A stretch of 64,000 nucleotides of DNA from Catelliglobosispora koreensis DSM 44566 (GCF_000379685.1 NZ_KB903272.1:522704-586703), one strand, 5' to 3'. Numbered from the stretch's first letter, positions 1 through 7,868 are shown. Translations and numbers: made by a program. The notes: a model not told the origin generated them from the letters alone.

Positions 1-246
1 CTGGGCTTCCGGACGGCGGCGGTGCAGGTGCTCGCCACCGCGACGCTAGCGGCGTTCGTCAATGGCGGTGGGCTCGGCATGATCATCAGTCGGGGCTTTG
101 GTCTCGGAATGGCATCGGGTGGGGATCAGATCCTGGCCGGGGGAATACTCGTGGCCGCTCTATGTCTTGTCGCCGACGGGGTGCTTGCTTTAGTGCAACG
201 CTGGGTAACCCCGAAACCATTACGCCGGCAAAATGTCGCTGCCTAA
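1..246 (+). CDS. Osmoprotectant ABC transporter permease, C-terminal part (OpuCB/ProW type)
   Basis: The reading frame is open from the first base, so the gene starts before the window and only the last 81 residues are visible. They are hydrophobic, with a Gly-rich loop (FVNGGGLGMIISRGF) typical of the end of glycine betaine/choline ABC permeases, then one more membrane helix and a short basic cytoplasmic tail. The product would sit in the membrane and couple an ATPase to substrate passage. It lies 79 bp upstream of a matching binding-protein gene on the same strand, which supports the assignment and suggests one operon. Family placement rests on the partial sequence and this neighbour. Confidence 0.75.
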   Translation: MGFRTAAVQVLATATLAAFVNGGGLGMIISRGFGLGMASGGDQILAGGILVAALCLVADGVLALVQRWVTPKPLRRQNVAA

Positions 247-325
247 TGGGAGAATGCGGAAGATCGGCAATCCATGATCAGTCGGACACGCGGCGCTTAG
301 GTGCCGGGACACAGAAGGCGAAGAA

Positions 326-1324
326 ATGCGACTTATCCCTCGAAAGGCGCCGATAGCGCTGCTTGCCCTGGCCACGGCCGGTGTGCTCGCCGCCTGCGGC
401 CAATCGGGATCATCAGGCACCGAAGCTCCGCAGAGCAACGCCGCGGGCGCGGGCTGTGCCCCGGTCGCCGGTGAGCAGCTCGTGGTGCTCACCGACGACA
501 AGAAACTGCAAAACGCTGACAACGTCGTTGCCGTCTACAACACCAAGTCGGTCGCCCCTGAGGCGGTCGCGGCGGTGGACAAGGTTGGCGCGGCGCTTGA
601 TACGACGAAACTCATCGCCCTCAACAAGGCGACGGATATTGACCGCAAGTCCTCGGTGCAGGCGGCGCAAGAGTTCGCCACCGCTTCCGGGCTCACCAAC
701 GGCATCGCCAAGGGATCCGGCGGCGCGATCAAGGTCGGCGCGGCCAACTTCCCCGAGAGCCAGACGCTCGCGGAGCTCTACAAGATCGCCCTGGTCGCGG
801 CCGGCTATGACGCCACCGTGCAGACCGTGGGCAGCCGCGAGGTTTACGAGCCGGCTCTCGAGCGCGGCGAGGTCCAGGTCTTCCCGGAATATGCGGCGAC
901 CATGACCGAGTTCCTGAACCAGAAGGTCAACGGCAAGTCGGCCGCGCCCAAGGCGACCGGTGACGTCGACGCGACCGTCAAGGCGCTCAACGAGCTTGGC
1001 GGCCCGCTGGGCCTTTCCGCGGGCAAGCCGTCCGCGGCACAGGACCAGAACGCGTTCGCGGTCACCAAGGCGTTCGCCGACAAGAACGGCGTCAAGACGC
1101 TGTCTGACTTCGCCGCCAAGTGCAGTGGCACGGCTTCGATCCTGACCGGACCACCAGAGTGCCCACAGCGGCCGTTCTGCCAGCTTGGCCTCAAGGACAA
1201 GTACGGCATTACGTTCGGTGAGTTCAAGCAAACCGACGCTGGCGGACCGCAGAGCAAGACCGCGATCAAGACCGGTGCCGCTTCGCTGGGCCTCGTCTTC
1301 TCCTCTGACGGCAGCCTCGGCTAA
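326..1324 (+). CDS. Osmoprotectant-binding lipoprotein (OpuCC/ProX family), apparently circularly permuted
   Basis: A 332-residue secreted lipoprotein that should capture glycine betaine or a similar solute for the adjacent permease. The signal peptide ends in a lipobox (LAAC, Cys24). Residues about 135-332 look like the first and middle parts of an OpuAC domain (VGAANFPESQTLAELY, VFPEYAATMTEFL, AGGPQSKTAIKTGAASLGLVFSSDG). The protein stops just where the family normally continues. The missing end (VVLTDDKKLQNADNVV, then LDTTKLIALNKATDIDRK) is instead at residues 50-124, directly after the lipid anchor. The order is therefore C-segment then N-segment, a circular permutation. The start is an ATG after an AAGG-type ribosome site. 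The substrate is inferred from the family only. Confidence 0.85.
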   Translation: MRLIPRKAPIALLALATAGVLAACGQSGSSGTEAPQSNAAGAGCAPVAGEQLVVLTDDKKLQNADNVVAVYNTKSVAPEAVAAVDKVGAALDTTKLIALNKATDIDRKSSVQAAQEFATASGLTNGIAKGSGGAIKVGAANFPESQTLAELYKIALVAAGYDATVQTVGSREVYEPALERGEVQVFPEYAATMTEFLNQKVNGKSAAPKATGDVDATVKALNELGGPLGLSAGKPSAAQDQNAFAVTKAFADKNGVKTLSDFAAKCSGTASILTGPPECPQRPFCQLGLKDKYGITFGEFKQTDAGGPQSKTAIKTGAASLGLVFSSDGSLG

Positions 1325-1330
1325 CACGCT

Positions 1331-1368
1331 GACTCCCATGCGGGGATTAGAGTTCCCGCATGGGAGTC
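1331..1368 (+). terminator. Perfect 14-bp inverted repeat overlapping the alaX start
   Basis: Arms at 1331-1344 and 1355-1368 are perfectly complementary with a 10-nt loop, starting 6 bp after the binding-protein stop codon. There is no T-tract, but length and position suit termination of the transporter operon. The right arm contains the alaX ATG (1360) and the loop contains its -10 element. Confidence 0.65.
1348..1353 (+). promoter_or_regulatory. -10 element (TAGAGT) of a leaderless alaX promoter
   Basis: TAGAGT ends 6 nt before the alaX ATG, so transcription would begin at or next to the start codon. The hexamer lies inside the loop of the terminator-like hairpin. No clear -35 is seen. 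Confidence 0.5.
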
Positions 1369-2091
1369 ACGCATCACGGCCGCACCGAACGTCTTGATTT
1401 AGCTGACCCGACCCTGCGCGAGTGGACGTGCACGGTCGTTCATTCCGATGCCGAGGGCATTGTCCTTGACCGGTCAGCGTTTTATCCCGGTGGTGGTGGG
1501 CAGCCGCCAGACCACGGAGTCCTGTTGTGGCAAGGCGTGCAGACCCGGATCGCTGGCACCCGTAAAGGTGACGACCTCTACCTGATTCCAGAAGAGGGAG
1601 ACCCGCTTCCGCCCGTGGGCACCGTCGTGGCTGGAGCGATCGAAGACACCCGCCGCACACTGCTCATGCGCACCCATTCCGGGCTGCATGTCCTTTGCGG
1701 AGTCGTGTTCCGCGACTTCGGCGCTCTCGTGACCGGCGGCAATATGGAGCCGGGCGAGGCTCGCATGGACTTCAACCTTCCTGAAGTGCCGGCCGACTTC
1801 AAAGCGCGGCTCGAAGAGCTCGTCAACCGCGAAGTACTGGAAGACCGTCGCGTGGTCACCAAAGTGCTGGAACGCGAAGAAGCCTTGGCATTGCCGGACA
1901 TCATCCGCACCCAATCCAATCTGATCCCCGCTGACGAGACCGAGATCCGCATCGTCGACATCGTCGGGCTCGATGTGCAGGCCGACGGCGGCACCCACGT
2001 CGCGTCGACAGCGCAGATCGGCAAGCTTCAGGTCGTGAAGGTCGAGAGCAAAGGCAAGGCGAATAGACGCGTTAGGGTGCGCCTCGTTTAG
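1360..2091 (+). CDS. alaX: AlaX-type alanyl-tRNA editing hydrolase
   Basis: A free-standing homologue of the AlaRS editing domain, expected to hydrolyse mischarged Ser- or Gly-tRNA(Ala) in the cytoplasm. It has the N-terminal segment AFYPGGGGQPPD, the HxxxH zinc motif (His106 and His110 in RTHSGLH) and a second motif, ADGGTHV, where His213 is kept but the usual Cys ligand is Asp209. Length (243 aa) fits the medium AlaX class. The ATG start is supported by a -10 hexamer 6 nt upstream and lies inside a hairpin. A TTA codon is at 1399. The 3' end overlaps the convergent marR gene by 20 bp. Confidence 0.88.
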   Translation: MGVTHHGRTERLDLADPTLREWTCTVVHSDAEGIVLDRSAFYPGGGGQPPDHGVLLWQGVQTRIAGTRKGDDLYLIPEEGDPLPPVGTVVAGAIEDTRRTLLMRTHSGLHVLCGVVFRDFGALVTGGNMEPGEARMDFNLPEVPADFKARLEELVNREVLEDRRVVTKVLEREEALALPDIIRTQSNLIPADETEIRIVDIVGLDVQADGGTHVASTAQIGKLQVVKVESKGKANRRVRVRLV

Positions 2092-2521
2092 CCTCTTCCG
2101 CGACGAGCAAGGCGATCTGGTCATTGACCACGCGGATCGTGTTCGTGACGTAGTCCTGGATGACCGCGCGCTCTTGCTCGCCGTATTTGGCCATGAAGGC
2201 CCACATGTCGTGGCCCAGACGCTCGAAAATGCCCGTGAGGTCAGGCGCTTTCTCAGGCGCGGCAGAGACCAGCACCCGCCGGCGGTCCGCCGGGTCAACG
2301 TCGCGCGTGACGTAACCCGCGCGTTCGAGCCGGTCAACGATTCCCGTTACCGCGCTGGCTCCCACGCCGAGAAGCGGTGCTAACGCTCCGGCTGGCATCG
2401 GCCCGTTGCGGATGATCAGCCCGAGCGCCTTGTGCTCGGCGGCGTTCAGCCCCAGTTTTCGTGCGATGGCCTCGTGAAACAGCACGATCGCGGTGCTGAG
2501 CTCCCATCCGAAGTCGGTCAC
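2072..2521 (-). CDS. MarR-family transcriptional regulator
   Basis: A 149-residue winged-helix repressor-type protein. The DNA-binding core is visible (LGLIIRNGPMPAGALAPLLG, then SAVTGIVDRLERAGYVTRD), followed by the basic wing PADRRRVLVS and a C-terminal dimerisation helix. I chose the GTG at 2521 because TAAAGT lies 7 nt upstream; a longer reading starts at GTG 2530. The gene is divergent from a small membrane-protein gene at 2583. A palindrome (2552-2565) in the shared region covers its own -35 position, suggesting autoregulation and control of the neighbour. Ligand unknown. Confidence 0.85.
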   Translation of the reverse strand: MTDFGWELSTAIVLFHEAIARKLGLNAAEHKALGLIIRNGPMPAGALAPLLGVGASAVTGIVDRLERAGYVTRDVDPADRRRVLVSAAPEKAPDLTGIFERLGHDMWAFMAKYGEQERAVIQDYVTNTIRVVNDQIALLVAEEAKRGAP

Positions 2522-2551
2522 GTGCGCCACTTTAGTTCCCGCTCCAATTGC

Positions 2552-2565
2552 TTCACTAACGTGAA
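2552..2565. promoter_or_regulatory. Candidate MarR operator palindrome
   Basis: TTCAC-TAAC-GTGAA, a perfect 5-bp inverted repeat with a 4-nt spacer, midway between divergent marR and the 2583 gene. It starts 17 bp upstream of marR's -10 (ACTTTA on the plus strand, 2529-2534), so a bound dimer would block that promoter. Confidence 0.5.
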
Positions 2566-2582
2566 TAGTTTAGCTTGGTGAA

Positions 2583-3110
2583 ATGATTTCGTCGTCCTTG
2601 AAGCTGGGTGGTGCCGCTCTGAGATGGGCGCTGCGCTTCTACGCCCGGCACTTTTGGCTGGTCTTCGGGCTGTCGCTCATCCCGACGGCACAGCGGTTCT
2701 TTGTGATCCGGTTCGGTGATGTCTTGCCCGCCCCTGTGTCCTGGGGATCCGAGGCGCTCACCATGGCCGCACGCGTGTTGCTGGTCTATCTGCTGCTGCG
2801 GCTCATGGTGGCCGAGTTTGGGCCACTATCGGGGAAGGAGCGCTGGCGGTTGTTTACCGCTGGCATCGACATCAGCCTGTGGAGGTTCTTGTTGCAGTTC
2901 GCCTGGCTCGGAGTCGCGTTCGTCATCTTCGATGTGTTGCCGGAACTGCTTATGCCGCAATGGTTTCCGAAAGAGGTCTTCGTCGCGGTGAAGAACCCGA
3001 CTGTCATCGCGATGACGCTGCTGTGGATGGCCGGAGTCGGCCGGGAGCTGATGCGGTCAGCTCTCGCCGTCGATGACTTTGCCGGAGGGCTGACTGGGCA
3101 GCGAGTGTGA
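2583..3110 (+). CDS. Multi-pass membrane protein of unknown function
   Basis: A 175-residue protein I cannot assign. It has about four hydrophobic segments, near residues 20-40, 60-82, 100-122 and 138-155, and a short hydrophilic tail. The start is an ATG preceded by a weak GGTG; a TAGTTT hexamer at 2566-2571 could be the -10, leaving only a few nucleotides of leader. It is divergent from a MarR regulator across a shared palindrome, so it is the most likely regulated target, perhaps an export or stress-related protein (inference). The 3' end overlaps the convergent DUF3099 gene by 54 bp. Confidence 0.7.
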   Translation: MISSSLKLGGAALRWALRFYARHFWLVFGLSLIPTAQRFFVIRFGDVLPAPVSWGSEALTMAARVLLVYLLLRLMVAEFGPLSGKERWRLFTAGIDISLWRFLLQFAWLGVAFVIFDVLPELLMPQWFPKEVFVAVKNPTVIAMTLLWMAGVGRELMRSALAVDDFAGGLTGQRV

Positions 3111-3395
3111 TTGCTGGGTGTTGCTGCGATAGCGCTTGAGCCGGTGCTCGTCTTTGGGCGGGCGGTCATTGGCCAGAATCACCGCGAACCACGGCAGCAG
3201 CACCATGCCCAGCCCACAGAGCGTCACCCACAGTCCCAGCAACGGAACGCGCAACATGACCAGGACGACCGCGAGAATCACACAGGCGGCGCGCAGCAAC
3301 ATCATCGCAATGTAACGCCTTTCGCGGCGCTTGAGCTCGTCCTCCTGGCTCTCCTCGGCGTCCGTGATCAGGATCGGCGTGGGGGAGCGCTTCAT
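3057..3395 (-). CDS. DUF3099 small membrane protein
   Basis: 112 residues matching the actinobacterial DUF3099 pattern: an N-terminal ITDAEES motif, a basic stretch ending RRERRYIAMM, two close transmembrane helices (about 33-50 and 55-75) and a polar tail. Function is unknown for the family. The ATG at 3395 is supported by a -10 hexamer (ACTCTA on the plus strand, 3402-3407) 6 nt upstream, indicating a leaderless message. It lies just downstream of psuK on the same strand but appears to have its own promoter. Confidence 0.8.
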   Translation of the reverse strand: MKRSPTPILITDAEESQEDELKRRERRYIAMMLLRAACVILAVVLVMLRVPLLGLWVTLCGLGMVLLPWFAVILANDRPPKDEHRLKRYRSNTQQSHSLPSQPSGKVIDGES

Positions 3396-3404
3396 ACAGC
3401 CACT

Positions 3405-4277
3405 CTATGGCGTAGGTCTGGCACCGACCATGCCGACTGCCAGGGCACCTAGGCGGCAGCCCTCGCGCAGCGCACTGAACTGGTCGGCTCCGGCGTCCAG
3501 CGCCGCGAGCAGGCCAGCCGCGAAGGCGTCACCCGCGCCCGTCGCATCAACCACGTGGACGGGCTCGGTTGGCAGATGCACGATCCCCTTTGGGCCCGCC
3601 CACAGCGCCCCGTGCGCGCCCAGTTTCACCACCGCGTTGCCGCCAATCGCATAGGCGATCTTCACCGCTTGGTCGGCCGGGTCGCCCGCGCCCGCCAGAG
3701 CGGTCGCCTCGTCGGCGTTGGCGATCAGCAGATCCACGCCACGGATCCACTCCAGGAAGCCTTCCGCCGAGGCGAGGGGAGCCGCGGAAGCGGCGTCCAC
3801 GCTCGTGCGCAGACCGCTCGCTTTGGCGCTCGCTAGCGCGGCCCGCCCCGCCGGACGGGAAGCCTGATCCAGCAACGTGTATCCAGAAAGGTGAAGATGC
3901 GTACCGCCGGAAGCGATCGCCGCGTCCACATCGGACGGTGCCAGCAGAAGGTTCGCGCCACGGTCGCTGACCATGGTGCGTTCGCCTTGGTAGGTCAGGA
4001 CCACGATGCTGCCGGTGGTAGCGCCCGGCCGCACGCTGACTTGGGTGCTGACTCCGGCCGCGTGCAGCTCGGCCAGGCGGTCCCGGCCAGCTTGGTCATC
4101 ACCAACCGCTCCAGCGAATATCACTGGTACTCGCAGATGCGCCAGCCAGACGGCAGTGTTAGCCGCTTGCCCACCGCCGGTCACGTGCACCGTCGCGGGT
4201 GTGTCCGACCCCTCGGCCAGCGGTGCGCGCAGCACCGCGAGCACATCCGTGACGAGGTCACCGACTGTAATGATCAT
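3405..4277 (-). CDS. psuK: PfkB-family sugar kinase, probable pseudouridine kinase
   Basis: A 290-residue ribokinase-fold kinase with an N-terminal GGQAANTAVWLAHL motif and the C-terminal PfkB signature DATGAGDAFAAGLLAAL, whose Asp is the catalytic base. Alone this would be only a PfkB kinase. Its start overlaps the 3' end of psuG by 4 bp, so the two are translationally coupled. In known pseudouridine catabolism PsuK phosphorylates pseudouridine and PsuG then splits pseudouridine 5'-phosphate into uracil and ribose 5-phosphate. Substrate assignment therefore rests on context; another nucleoside or sugar remains possible. Confidence 0.8.
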   Translation of the reverse strand: MIITVGDLVTDVLAVLRAPLAEGSDTPATVHVTGGGQAANTAVWLAHLRVPVIFAGAVGDDQAGRDRLAELHAAGVSTQVSVRPGATTGSIVVLTYQGERTMVSDRGANLLLAPSDVDAAIASGGTHLHLSGYTLLDQASRPAGRAALASAKASGLRTSVDAASAAPLASAEGFLEWIRGVDLLIANADEATALAGAGDPADQAVKIAYAIGGNAVVKLGAHGALWAGPKGIVHLPTEPVHVVDATGAGDAFAAGLLAALDAGADQFSALREGCRLGALAVGMVGARPTP

Positions 4278-5194
4278 GCGAGTTTCGCGTAAGCCGCCGC
4301 GATCTGAGCGGCCAGAGCCGCGTTGCGAAGGATGATGCGCACGTTCACTTCCAGGCTCTTGCCCTCGGTCGCCGAGTGGAAATGCCCTAGCAGGACCGGT
4401 GTGACCTGCTTGCCGCTGACCCGGTCGCGCTCCACGATGGACAGTCCTTCGGCGAGCACGCGGTCGTGCAAAGCCGTGTCGAGCTGCTCGCTTTCGGGCA
4501 GCGGGTTGGCCACCACGAGCGCGGCGTGGTGTACCCCCTGCTGTTCTTGGGCTTTTAGGGCTTGAGCGGCCTGCTCGGCGGAGTCGACCTGCCAGTCCAG
4601 GCTGAAACCGCTGTCGGTGATGAAGAACCCGGGGAAGCGTTTGGTCTGATAGCCAACGAGCCCCACACCAAGGGTTTCCAGGCGTTCCAGCGTCGCGCCG
4701 ACGTCCAAGATGGACTTCACGCCCGCTGACACGACGACGATCGGGGTTTGCGCGAGCGTCACCAGGTCAGCCGACTCGTCGAAGGTCTGGGCCGCCTCGC
4801 GGTGCACCCCGCCCAGGCCGCCCGTGGCGAAGACCTTGATGCCCATGGCAGCCGCGATCGCGCTCGTGCTGGCCACGGTGGTCGCGCCATCCGCGCTAGA
4901 TGCGGCGGCGATCCCCAGATCCCGGACCGACAGCTTCACCACGTCTTCGCTGGTCGCCAGGCGCTTGAGAGCCTCGTCATCCAGGCCAGCCCACAGCTGT
5001 CCGTCCAGCATCCCGATCGTGGCCGGAACCGCCCCGTTGTCGCGGACCGTCTGTTCGATTTCCCGCGCGATGCGCAGGTTGTCAGGACGCGGCAGGCCGT
5101 GGGAGATGATGGTGCTTTCCAGCGCCACTACGGGTTGTTTCGCGGCCAGCGCCGACCGGACCTCATCACTTAGGCGAATGCTCAGCTCAGGCAC
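4274..5194 (-). CDS. psuG: Pseudouridine-5'-phosphate glycosidase
   Basis: 306 residues with strong PsuG/IndA family features: VVALESTIISHGLPRPDN near the N-terminus, VPATIGMLDGQL, then FATGGLGGVHR and VSAGVKSILD. The enzyme cleaves pseudouridine 5'-phosphate reversibly to uracil and ribose 5-phosphate, recycling pseudouridine from RNA turnover. It is the first gene of a two-gene unit with psuK. I place the start at GTG 5194 because TAGCGT lies exactly 7 nt upstream (plus-strand 5202-5207); a GTG three codons earlier (5203) is the alternative. Divergent from the DUF3039 gene. Confidence 0.9.
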   Translation of the reverse strand: MPELSIRLSDEVRSALAAKQPVVALESTIISHGLPRPDNLRIAREIEQTVRDNGAVPATIGMLDGQLWAGLDDEALKRLATSEDVVKLSVRDLGIAAASSADGATTVASTSAIAAAMGIKVFATGGLGGVHREAAQTFDESADLVTLAQTPIVVVSAGVKSILDVGATLERLETLGVGLVGYQTKRFPGFFITDSGFSLDWQVDSAEQAAQALKAQEQQGVHHAALVVANPLPESEQLDTALHDRVLAEGLSIVERDRVSGKQVTPVLLGHFHSATEGKSLEVNVRIILRNAALAAQIAAAYAKLA

Positions 5195-5253
5195 GATCCC
5201 CACGCTATCGAATCGCCTTGGGACTTCCTGGACTTACCTGAGAGAATGAGCGG

Positions 5254-5499
5254 GTGACCACACCTACTGTTTCGCCAGATACAGGCACCGTCGTCGAAGA
5301 GCGTGTCGATTACCGGCTCGACGAGGGTGATCATGAGCGCTTGTCGCACTATGCGCCTAAAGACAAGTTGATGCAGGCCATGGTTGAGGGAACGCCGGTG
5401 CGTGCCCTGTGCGGCAAAGTCTGGGTGCCGACACGTGATCCCAACCGGTTCCCGGTCTGTCCTGAGTGTAAAGAGATCTACGAGTCACTGTCCGACTAG
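5254..5499 (+). CDS. DUF3039 small putative zinc protein
   Basis: An 81-residue cytoplasmic protein typical of actinobacterial DUF3039, with GDHERLSHYAPKDKLMQA, then a single Cys (ALCGKVW) and a CPEC pair that together suggest a small metal site. Function unknown. The GTG start follows a GAGAAT hexamer by 6 nt, a weak leaderless promoter. The next gene starts 10 bp after the stop codon, and its -10 overlaps this gene's TAG. Linkage of DUF3039 with an SF2 helicase is repeated in actinobacteria (from memory). Confidence 0.8.
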   Translation: MTTPTVSPDTGTVVEERVDYRLDEGDHERLSHYAPKDKLMQAMVEGTPVRALCGKVWVPTRDPNRFPVCPECKEIYESLSD

Positions 5500-5502
5500 A
5501 TT
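5497..5502 (+). promoter_or_regulatory. -10 element (TAGATT) for the TRIC-like gene
   Basis: The TAG stop codon of the DUF3039 gene forms the first half of the hexamer; 6 nt later is the GTG start at 5509. Suggests an extra leaderless promoter inside the operon. Confidence 0.4.
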
Positions 5503-5508
5503 GCGGGT

Positions 5509-6126
5509 GTGGACAGTTCGGCGGCCGCTCTCTTAGCCGGTGATTTAACCGGCGTCGCGGTGTTCGCCGCTTCCGGGGGCGCGCTTGGCGTGGCCAAACG
5601 ACTTGATTGGTTCGGTGTCGTTTTCGTGGGCTTCGCAGCCGCCCTCGGAGGTGGCATCCTGCGGGATCTCGTTATCGACAAACCTCCCGTGGCGTTCTAT
5701 GACTGGCGCTACGGGACTACCGCCCTAGTGGCCTCAGCACTGGTTTTCTGGTGGCACGCCCGGCTCGAGCGCATGCGGCGGATGATGCTTCTCCTCGACG
5801 CCGCTGGACTCGCCCTTTTCACTGTCACCGCCACGATCAAAGCCCTCGAAGCGGGAGTCCCGCCCATGGGCGCCTGTCTCATCGGCATGATCACCGGAAT
5901 CGGTGGCGGTCTCGTGCGCGACTTGCTCGTCGGTGAGATCCCCGTGGTGCTGCAGCGCGATATCTACGCTTTGGCCGCGCTCATTGGCGCCGTCGTGGTC
6001 GCGATTCTGACTCGCCTGGAAGCGGTGACCCTGCTCAACATGATTGGAGCGGGCGTGCTCATTTTCGTGGTGCGTCTCACGGCCCTTTATCGCCGCTGGT
6101 CAGCTCCGCGCGCCAAACCGATGTAA
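5509..6126 (+). CDS. TRIC/YicG-family (UPF0126) membrane protein
   Basis: 205 residues, about six or seven membrane helices, built from two similar halves. Each half has the glycine-rich signature of bacterial TRIC channels: AALGGGILRDLVIDKPP in the first and ITGIGGGLVRDLLVGEIP in the second. Family members are described as trimeric cation channels or, in the YicG branch, as linked to glycine transport; I cannot choose from sequence. Codons 9 and 13 are TTA, so TTA is tolerated in ordinary genes here. GTG start as above. Confidence 0.85.
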   Translation: MDSSAAALLAGDLTGVAVFAASGGALGVAKRLDWFGVVFVGFAAALGGGILRDLVIDKPPVAFYDWRYGTTALVASALVFWWHARLERMRRMMLLLDAAGLALFTVTATIKALEAGVPPMGACLIGMITGIGGGLVRDLLVGEIPVVLQRDIYALAALIGAVVVAILTRLEAVTLLNMIGAGVLIFVVRLTALYRRWSAPRAKPM

Positions 6127-6150
6127 CGACTGGCTGTCGGAGCCATGCCA

Positions 6151-6156
6151 TAAACT
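6151..6156 (+). promoter_or_regulatory. -10 element (TAAACT) for the helicase gene
   Basis: TAAACT sits 8 nt before the GTG start at 6165, consistent with a leaderless transcript. No ribosome site is visible. Confidence 0.4.
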
Positions 6157-6164
6157 CACTCCTC

Positions 6165-7868
6165 GTGCTCGAAACTTTCCCCCCACTAAGAGCCTGGCAG
6201 CGTAAGGCACTTTTCGAGTACTTGAGGCGCCGTAGCACCGATTTCCTAGCGGTCGCGACTCCGGGCGCCGGCAAGACGACCTTCGCGCTGCGCATCGCCG
6301 CGGAGCTGCTCAGCGACCGCACCGTCGAGGCGGTCACCGTCGTCGCCCCAACCGAGCACCTGAAACTCCAATGGGCTCAAGCGGCCTCTCGCGTGGGCAT
6401 TCAGCTCGACTCGGCGTTCCGCAACGCGGATATCCATACCAGCAAAGACTTTCACGGCGCCGTGGTGACCTATGCCCAGGTGGGGATGGCTCCGCAGGTC
6501 CACTTGCGACGGACCCTGGCCCGCAAGACGCTGGTGATCCTCGACGAGATCCACCACGCGGGTGACTCACGCAGCTGGGGCGAGGGCGTCCGGCTCGCCT
6601 ATGAGCAAGCCGAGCGTCGGCTCATGCTCACCGGAACCCCCTTCCGCTCCGATGAGAACCCCATCCCGTTCGTGGTCTACGAGCGCTCTGGAGAGGTGAT
6701 GCGCTCAAGGGCCGACTCGACCTACGGCTACGGCGACGCGCTCGCTGACGGCGTTGTGAGGCCGGTTATCTTCCTGGCCTACTCGGGGGAGACCCGCTGG
6801 CGTACGTCGGCGGGAGAGGAACTTGCCGTCCGCCTTGGCGAGCCGCTGACCCAGGACCTCGTCGCCCAGGCGTGGCGGACCGCTCTGGACCCGGCTGGCG
6901 ACTGGATGCCCCAGGTTCTCAAAGCGGCCGACGCCCGGCTCCAGGTGCTGCGTGCCGGGGGCATCCCCGATGCCGGTGGCCTGGTCATCGCCTCCGATCA
7001 GACGGCCGCACGGGCCTACGCGAAGCTGCTGGAACGGGTCACCGGGGAAAAGCCGACGGTTGTCCTGTCCGACGACACCGGAGCGTCAGGCAAGATCGGG
7101 CAGTTCGCCAACGATCCGGACAAGCGCTGGCTCGTGGCGGTCCGCATGGTTTCCGAGGGTGTCGACATTCCACGCCTCGCCGTTGGCGTCTACGCCACGA
7201 GCGCTTCCACCCCGCTCTATTTCGCCCAGGCGATCGGCCGGTTCGTGCGGGCACGAAGGCCGGGGGAGACCGCGAGCGTCTTCGTGCCCAGCGTGCCGCA
7301 CCTGCTCGGCCTGGCCAGTGAGATGGAACTGTCCCGTGACCACGTCCTCGGCGGTCCCAAGAACAAAGACGGCCTTGACGACGAGCTGCTCGAACGCGCC
7401 AACAAGGCGGAAAAGGGCAGCGACGAGCTCACCAAGACGTGGGAGGCCCTGTCGGCGACAGCCGAGCTGGACCAGGTCATTTTCGATGGGGCGACCTTCG
7501 GCTTGCCCGCGCAATCGGGCACGGCTGAGGAAGAAGAGTTCCTGGGACTACCCGGTCTGCTGAGCGCTGACCAGGTCACGACGCTGCTAGCCAAGCGCCA
7601 GGCGGATCAGGCCGCTCAGGCACGCCGGGCGAAACGCGACGCTCCGGCACAGCCGCAGCGCGAGATGGTGCGGGACATGTCGGCCGCGGAACGGCGCATT
7701 CACTTGCGCCGCCAGCTCAACGCGCTCGTCGCGGCACACCATCACCGCACGGGCCTGCCCCACGGGAAGATTCACTCCGAACTGCGGACCAAGTGCGGCG
7801 GCCCGCCGAGCGCTCAGGCGACGATTGAGCAGCTTGAAGAGCGGATCTCCATGATCCAGACACTCTAA
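6165..7868 (+). CDS. Superfamily 2 DEAD/DEAH-type helicase
   Basis: A 567-residue ATP-dependent nucleic-acid translocase. Visible motifs: Q-like start WQRKALFEYL (11-20), Walker A ATPGAGKTT (31-39), DEIHH (127-131), TGTPF (156-160), RMVSEGVDIPRL (327-338) and QAIGRFVRARR (355-365). After the helicase core come a charged linker and a C-terminal segment with an HHHRTG motif of unknown role. Conserved in actinobacteria as a chromosomal gene, but its substrate (repair, recombination or RNA) is not known to me. GTG start after TAAACT. A strong terminator follows the stop codon. Confidence 0.85.
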   Translation: MLETFPPLRAWQRKALFEYLRRRSTDFLAVATPGAGKTTFALRIAAELLSDRTVEAVTVVAPTEHLKLQWAQAASRVGIQLDSAFRNADIHTSKDFHGAVVTYAQVGMAPQVHLRRTLARKTLVILDEIHHAGDSRSWGEGVRLAYEQAERRLMLTGTPFRSDENPIPFVVYERSGEVMRSRADSTYGYGDALADGVVRPVIFLAYSGETRWRTSAGEELAVRLGEPLTQDLVAQAWRTALDPAGDWMPQVLKAADARLQVLRAGGIPDAGGLVIASDQTAARAYAKLLERVTGEKPTVVLSDDTGASGKIGQFANDPDKRWLVAVRMVSEGVDIPRLAVGVYATSASTPLYFAQAIGRFVRARRPGETASVFVPSVPHLLGLASEMELSRDHVLGGPKNKDGLDDELLERANKAEKGSDELTKTWEALSATAELDQVIFDGATFGLPAQSGTAEEEEFLGLPGLLSADQVTTLLAKRQADQAAQARRAKRDAPAQPQREMVRDMSAAERRIHLRRQLNALVAAHHHRTGLPHGKIHSELRTKCGGPPSAQATIEQLEERISMIQTL

